Assembly (NCBI GenBank): GCA_965215845.1
Contig: CBDCEL010000004.1
Coordinates: 992,001-1,056,000, forward strand
DNA: 64,000 bases
DNA from: Aurantibacter_A sp965215845
GTDB taxonomy: Bacteria > Bacteroidota > Bacteroidia > Flavobacteriales > Flavobacteriaceae
Reading direction: 5' to 3'
A model generated the notes under the pieces. That model was not told where the DNA came from. It saw only the letters and a program-made list of their open reading frames with translations, and searched no databases. Made by a program: the position numbers and the translations under genes. Below, in pieces: positions 59,987-64,000 of the stretch (positions within the stretch are counted from its first letter, which is position 1; each line of letters starts with the position of its first letter).

Positions 59987-60601
59987 ATGCACATTGCCGT
60001 TGCCGGAAATATCGGAGCAGGAAAAACCACATTGACAAAATTGCTTGCCAAACATTACAAATGGGAGGCCCACTTCGAAGACGTAGTCGACAACCCATAT
60101 CTTGATGATTTTTATAATCAAATGGAGCGTTGGAGCTTTAATCTTCAGATTTATTTTCTCAATCATCGGTACCGTCAAATCTTGAAGATCCGCGAGAGTG
60201 GCAAAAATGTCATTCAAGATCGTACGATCTATGAGGACGCCTATATTTTCGCCCCCAATCTACACGCGATGGGATTGATGACAAATCGTGATTTCAAGAA
60301 TTACTCCAGCCTATTCGAGCTAATGGAAAGCCTGGTTCAACCTCCAGACCTTATGATCTACCTCAGAAGTTCGATACCGAATCTGGTAAGCCAGATTCAT
60401 AAAAGGGGGCGCGAATACGAAAACACTATTTCAATCGACTACCTTAGCCGCCTGAACGAGCGATATGAAGCTTGGGTGCACAGCTATGAAAAAGGCAATC
60501 TATTAGTAATCGACGTTGACAATCTTGACATTGTGGATAATCCGGAAGATTTAGGTTTCATTATCAATAAAATTGACGCTGTAATCAACGGACTTTTTTA
60601 A
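59987..60601 (+). CDS. deoxynucleoside kinase
   Basis: 204 residues. The P-loop is HIAVAGNIGAGKTTLTKLLAKHY at the very N-terminus. Then come DVVDNPYLDDFYNQMERWSFNLQIYFLNHRYRQI (substrate-binding Glu/Trp/Phe region), the catalytic Asp-Arg in VIQDRTIYEDAYIFA and the LID arginines in QIHKRGREYE. It phosphorylates deoxynucleosides in salvage; dA/dG specificity is suggested by similarity to Bacteroidota and Gram-positive dAK/dGK but is not proven. It converges on the App1 phosphatase gene 17 bases away. Confidence 0.92.
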   Translation: MHIAVAGNIGAGKTTLTKLLAKHYKWEAHFEDVVDNPYLDDFYNQMERWSFNLQIYFLNHRYRQILKIRESGKNVIQDRTIYEDAYIFAPNLHAMGLMTNRDFKNYSSLFELMESLVQPPDLMIYLRSSIPNLVSQIHKRGREYENTISIDYLSRLNERYEAWVHSYEKGNLLVIDVDNLDIVDNPEDLGFIINKIDAVINGLF

Positions 60602-60618
60602 ACCCTCACCGGCATCGA

Positions 60619-61617
60619 TTATAAAAAACCATTTGCCTTGGCATGTGCGATGACCTCTTCGCTATTGCTCACGACCAGTATCGGCACAAAATCGAAGTCT
60701 TCGACCAAAACACTGATGCGATCCATACGCTTGGCGTCGTTCACACTTCTCAAGTAAATTGCTTTGACCTGGGTTGGGTTGGTTCTTGCCACATCAATAT
60801 AGATGTCCGCATCCTTTTCCCCACTATCGCCAAAAAGAATAAAAGACATATTTGGGTAGGTTTTCAGAATATTCAAGATTTCATGTTGCTTATGCGGCTT
60901 TTCAGGTCTTCTAATCTTGAAACTGGCCATACTTCTTAATAATATTGGCCCTTTCGGAAAATTATTGGTCGCCAAAAAAAGTTCAAGATAGCGGTACAAA
61001 TTCCATGGACTATGGCTTACATAAAATATCGGATTGGCCCCTTCACCCGATGGACCCCTATTCAACTTATGATACAATTCAGCCGTGCCCTTCAAAGGTT
61101 TTCTCGAAATCGCCCTTGTGAATACGGTATTGATTAATACGCGCCATTTTAATGAAGAAACCACACCAGTGTGCAGAATGGTATCATCAATATCACTGAT
61201 GACCCCGTAATCTACATTTGCGGACGGAATCAACATTTCTCCAGGAAATCGATTTTGATGAAGAATCTCTTGACGTAAATCATGGTCCCCATAAGAAACC
61301 TCATAATTCAACCAGCCCTCTGAATTGACGTGTCGATCCAAATTATCAGTTGGTATATCGAAAAGGTAATAGCCATCCTTATCTGTTTTTCCTGAAACTG
61401 TATGTTCGCCCGGTAGCTTGATTTGGATCTCTGTATTTTTTATTTCATCGGTCTCAAAACGTTTCCATGTATTCTGCAGTAACTTGAAAAAGCCTTTTTC
61501 AGAGAGGTCGATTTCCTCATCTTCCAAGGCCCTGCCCCTTAAATACAAATGTGACTTCGTTCCGTAGGTCTGAAAAGAGATAATCTGCAGCTTGTCTTTT
61601 TGAAAAAATCGCACCAT
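60619..61617 (-). CDS. App1-family phosphatase (DUF2183)
   Basis: About 332 residues from ATG 61617; an ATG at 61650 adds 11 hydrophobic residues. The N-terminal half is a beta-sandwich (TYGTKSHLYLRGRALEDEEI, ETDEIKNTEIQIKLPGEH). The C-terminal half is the HAD-like catalytic domain, with DYGVISDIDDTILHTGVVSS (DxDxT) and the second half of the site, FILFGDSGEKDADIYIDV. PIFYVSHSPWNLYRYLELF is the DUF2183 hallmark. Relatives include yeast phosphatidate phosphatase App1. Cytoplasmic, substrate unknown. Confidence 0.86.
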   Translation of the reverse strand: MVRFFQKDKLQIISFQTYGTKSHLYLRGRALEDEEIDLSEKGFFKLLQNTWKRFETDEIKNTEIQIKLPGEHTVSGKTDKDGYYLFDIPTDNLDRHVNSEGWLNYEVSYGDHDLRQEILHQNRFPGEMLIPSANVDYGVISDIDDTILHTGVVSSLKWRVLINTVFTRAISRKPLKGTAELYHKLNRGPSGEGANPIFYVSHSPWNLYRYLELFLATNNFPKGPILLRSMASFKIRRPEKPHKQHEILNILKTYPNMSFILFGDSGEKDADIYIDVARTNPTQVKAIYLRSVNDAKRMDRISVLVEDFDFVPILVVSNSEEVIAHAKANGFL

Positions 61618-61807
61618 TATCTCAAATATAGAAAAAGGCAAGATGCCCATTGTGCAATGCGCGATGAAAAAATAGCCCGTTCACTCATTCAACAAGAGCA
61701 TTCACTCATTCTATATTTTATCGAATAGACTATTCCGCTAGGTTTATTGTGATTTTAACCCGTTGGCCTTATAAGGATCTCAAAAGGCGGACACAAAACT
61801 TAGGAAT

Positions 61808-62509
61808 ATGGAACCAAAAAAGAACCCAAAAAAAGATATAAACAGAAACCGAGGGCTATACTTTGTTTCAGGTTTGGCCCTTATTTTACTACTGACCTAT
61901 GTCGCTTTGGAGTTGAAGTTTTATGAGAAAAAGGACTATGTTTCCCAAAGCATGAATCAAGAGGATGACCTTCGAGAAGAGGTGCCCTTAATCATACACT
62001 TCACTCCACCGCCTCCGCCGCCTCCACCGGCGCCACCAGTTTTTGAAATAGCTCCTGACGATCCGGAAATCGTAGAAACCTTCTTCGGAACTACAGAAAC
62101 CAATATTGATGAACCAACTATTGAGGTACCCGATATTCCTGATGTCGAGCCAGAGCCAGACATTGAAGTACCTTTTGTGGCCCTTGAACATGTTCCGGTA
62201 TTTCCAGGTTGCGAAAACGATTCAGATAAAAAGGCATGCTTTCAAAAGATGATAACTAAGCACATCAAGAAAACCCAAAGATATCCTGAAGAGGCACAAA
62301 AAATCGGTGCCCAAGGTCGTGTTAATGTTATTTTCACCATTCAAAAAAATGGAGAAATTGCCAATGTGAGAATGAAAGGTCCGCATGCCAGTTTAGAGAA
62401 AGAAGCCTCCCGAATTATTGGCAAACTACCTAAAATGATGCCTGGAAAGCAAAGAGGGAAACCCGTAAAAGTCTCCTTTAGTCAGCCTATTGTCTTTCGA
62501 CTTCAATGA
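61808..62509 (+). CDS. TonB-family energy transducer
   Basis: 233 residues: a short basic N-terminus, one membrane anchor (GLYFVSGLALILLLTYVALEL, about 16-36), a proline run (TPPPPPPPPAPP) and acidic/Pro-rich spacer, and a C-terminal TonB domain (about 145-233; FQKMITKHIKKTQRYPEEAQKIGAQGRVNVIFTIQKNG). It spans the periplasm to power outer-membrane receptors. A Cys pair (FPGCENDSDKKACF) precedes the domain, as in many flavobacterial TonB proteins. No ExbB/ExbD genes are adjacent. A strong terminator follows. Confidence 0.9.
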   Translation: MEPKKNPKKDINRNRGLYFVSGLALILLLTYVALELKFYEKKDYVSQSMNQEDDLREEVPLIIHFTPPPPPPPPAPPVFEIAPDDPEIVETFFGTTETNIDEPTIEVPDIPDVEPEPDIEVPFVALEHVPVFPGCENDSDKKACFQKMITKHIKKTQRYPEEAQKIGAQGRVNVIFTIQKNGEIANVRMKGPHASLEKEASRIIGKLPKMMPGKQRGKPVKVSFSQPIVFRLQ

Positions 62510-62521
62510 ATCAATAAACAA

Positions 62522-62551
62522 AAAGGGGCAAATCTCGCGATTTGCCCCTTT
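62522..62551. terminator. bidirectional terminator between tonB and hppA
   Basis: A perfect 13-bp stem AAAGGGGCAAATC/GATTTGCCCCTTT with a 4-base loop TCGC, between two convergent genes. The A/T ends make it usable on both strands. Confidence 0.93.
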
Positions 62552-62568
62552 CCAATTGGTTCAAAAAC

Positions 62569-64000
62569 TTACTGTTTTTTGACATCCATTTTTTCAATGG
62601 TAATTTCGGTTTCCTTTCCCTTAGATTGGATGGTAACGTTTTCGAATTCCTTCAATTGTGACTCAACTTCAGCTTGGGTTCCTTTGAACACCTTTTCTTC
62701 GGTCACTTTTTCTCCGTTGACGACAGTGGTGTATTCTACAACTGCTTCGGCCAAATCAGCATTTTCACCGCTCATTTCAATTCGTATCTCCTTTCTCGTC
62801 TCTTCACCGGCCATTCCACTAGCGTTCAAAGCGATGCTCGGTGCGATAACCAAGGCGACTACCGACATCAGTTTCAACAATATGTTCAATGAAGGACCTG
62901 AGGTATCCTTAAAAGGATCACCTACGGTATCACCGACTACAGCCGCTTTGTGTGCGTCTGTACCCTTTCTGCCTTGCTCTTCTATCATTTTCTTGGCGTT
63001 GTCCCAAGCGCCTCCTGCATTCGATTGAAAAATGGCCATTAGGACACCAGCTGTCGTAACTCCGGCCAAAAGCCCTCCCAGCATTTCCGCTCCACCGATA
63101 AATCCAACGGCCACGGGTACTACGATTGCCAAAACCCCGGGCAATACCATTTCCTTGATGGAAGCGGTAGTCGAAATTGCCACACATTTGTCATATTCTG
63201 CGACGCCATCGGCCTTGTCGAAAACGGCACGTTGATCTGCAGTTGCCTTTGACATATCTGAATCAACGGCCCTCATAACTTCCAAAGCATCCTTTAATTG
63301 AGGAATATCCCTGAACTGTCTGCGAACCTCCTCGATCATTGCCATTGCCGCGCGACCTACAGCGTTCATCGAAAGTGCCGAGAACACAAATGGAAGCATT
63401 CCACCAACCAGTAAACCTGCCATCACGGTCGGTTTGGATACATCAATTGCAGTTACATTCGCTGTTTGCATAAAGGCAGCAAAAAGTGCCAGTGCCGTAA
63501 GTGCCGCCGAAGCTATCGCAAAACCTTTACCGATCGCGGCGGTAGTGTTTCCTACCGCGTCCAATTTATCGGTACGCTCGCGAACTTCACTTGGCAATTC
63601 AGCCATTTCGGCAATACCTCCTGCATTATCCGAAATTGGCCCATAAGCATCTACCGCCAATTGAATTCCCGTGTTGGCCAACATTCCTACCGCGGCGATC
63701 GCAATTCCGTACAATCCCGCAAAATAGTGTGAAACCAATATAGCGGCAGCAATAAACAATATGGGGAACATGGTCGACATCATTCCGACCCCTAGGCCCG
63801 CGATAATATTGGTAGCAGAACCTGTTTCTGACTGTCTCACAATACCTGTAACAGGCTTGGTACCAGTTCCTGTATAATATTCGGTAATCTTACCGACCGC
63901 TAGACCTGCAATCAGCCCTGCCAAAACGGCCCAAAAAACGCCGATTGACGTGTATTCTGCTCCTCCGAAAGTCCAACTTTCGGGTAACATATTTGTTATA
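62569..64000 (-). CDS. hppA: membrane-bound ion-pumping pyrophosphatase (3' part)
   Basis: The last about 476 codons of an HppA-type pyrophosphatase; the frame has no stop upstream of the internal Met at 63990 and runs off the window. Recognisable blocks are DAYGPISDNAGGIAEMAELPSEVRERTDKLDAVGNTTAAIGKGFAIASAALTALALFAAF (catalytic Asp/Lys-rich loops), MNAVGRAAMAMIEEVRRQFRD, GGAWDNAKKMIEEQ, KAAVVGDTVGDPFKDTSGPSLNILLKLM and many membrane helices. Normal proteins have about 700-800 residues. After the last helix an extra polar C-terminal tail of about 80 residues (MAGEETRKEIRIEMSGENADLAEAVV onward) follows. It couples PPi hydrolysis to H+ or Na+ export. Confidence 0.93.
   Translation of the reverse strand, partial: ITNMLPESWTFGGAEYTSIGVFWAVLAGLIAGLAVGKITEYYTGTGTKPVTGIVRQSETGSATNIIAGLGVGMMSTMFPILFIAAAILVSHYFAGLYGIAIAAVGMLANTGIQLAVDAYGPISDNAGGIAEMAELPSEVRERTDKLDAVGNTTAAIGKGFAIASAALTALALFAAFMQTANVTAIDVSKPTVMAGLLVGGMLPFVFSALSMNAVGRAAMAMIEEVRRQFRDIPQLKDALEVMRAVDSDMSKATADQRAVFDKADGVAEYDKCVAISTTASIKEMVLPGVLAIVVPVAVGFIGGAEMLGGLLAGVTTAGVLMAIFQSNAGGAWDNAKKMIEEQGRKGTDAHKAAVVGDTVGDPFKDTSGPSLNILLKLMSVVALVIAPSIALNASGMAGEETRKEIRIEMSGENADLAEAVVEYTTVVNGEKVTEEKVFKGTQAEVESQLKEFENVTIQSKGKETEITIEKMDVKKQ

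Overview
The window reads as chromosomal DNA of a marine-type member of the Flavobacteriaceae (Bacteroidota). The evidence is the gliding genes gldB and gldC next to nadE, promoter-like TAnnTTTG elements, an almost complete lack of Shine-Dalgarno sequences, and moderate AT-richness. Protein families such as DUF3857, DUF4846, a SIMPL pair, a membrane-anchored LuxR regulator and a HEPN-tailed sulfite reductase point the same way. I see no rRNA, tRNA, CRISPR array, prophage or intact insertion sequence. Nearly all of the sequence is housekeeping or biosynthetic and most of it is transcribed on the minus strand.

Layout. 0.2-10.5 kb: a GNAT acetyltransferase, a universal stress protein behind a Crp/Fnr-like palindrome, gldCB, nadE, a LuxR-type response regulator whose phospho-acceptor Asp is Glu, dnaG with a degenerate zinc site, and small envelope proteins. 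10.5-13.1 kb: ECF sigma factor, anti-sigma factor and outer-membrane protein. 13.1-23.6 kb: polyprenyl synthase, rlmN, queA, then a long minus-strand run rsgA-dtd-(DUF3857)x2-mazG-aroA. 24.3-28.3 kb: the aromatic amino-acid operon pheA-aminotransferase-tyrA-DAHP synthase/chorismate mutase, preceded by a Phe/Tyr-rich leader peptide and attenuator. 28.5-37.9 kb: secreted and outer-membrane proteins (M20 peptidase, beta-barrel receptor with an adjacent membrane LuxR regulator, DUF1080, serine hydrolase, DUF2807, lipid A deacylase).

37.9-57.3 kb is a sulfur/methionine region. metH is split into two genes with a four-helix-bundle (S23-type) gene between them, and metF follows; a SAM-I riboswitch precedes them. 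Sulfite assimilation (cysH, HEPN-fused sulfite reductase, cobA, cysG N-domain, ferredoxin-NADP reductase type flavoprotein) lies downstream of an Rrf2-family regulator gene. metZ, a three-domain MetX/aspartokinase/homoserine dehydrogenase fusion, and metY behind a second SAM-I riboswitch come next. metK has an upstream segment resembling a SAM-II aptamer. A recurring CCTAT-N7-ATAGG-like motif before cysH and before metY suggests one sulfur regulator shared by both transcription units.

57.4-64 kb: a HAD-like protein, deoxynucleoside kinase, App1-type phosphatase, TonB and the 3' part of a membrane pyrophosphatase that runs off the window. The clearest unusual element is the ribosome-mediated attenuator at 28.2-28.34 kb. 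The others are the regulatory RNAs of the methionine region and several proteins that have lost residues normally essential to their family.
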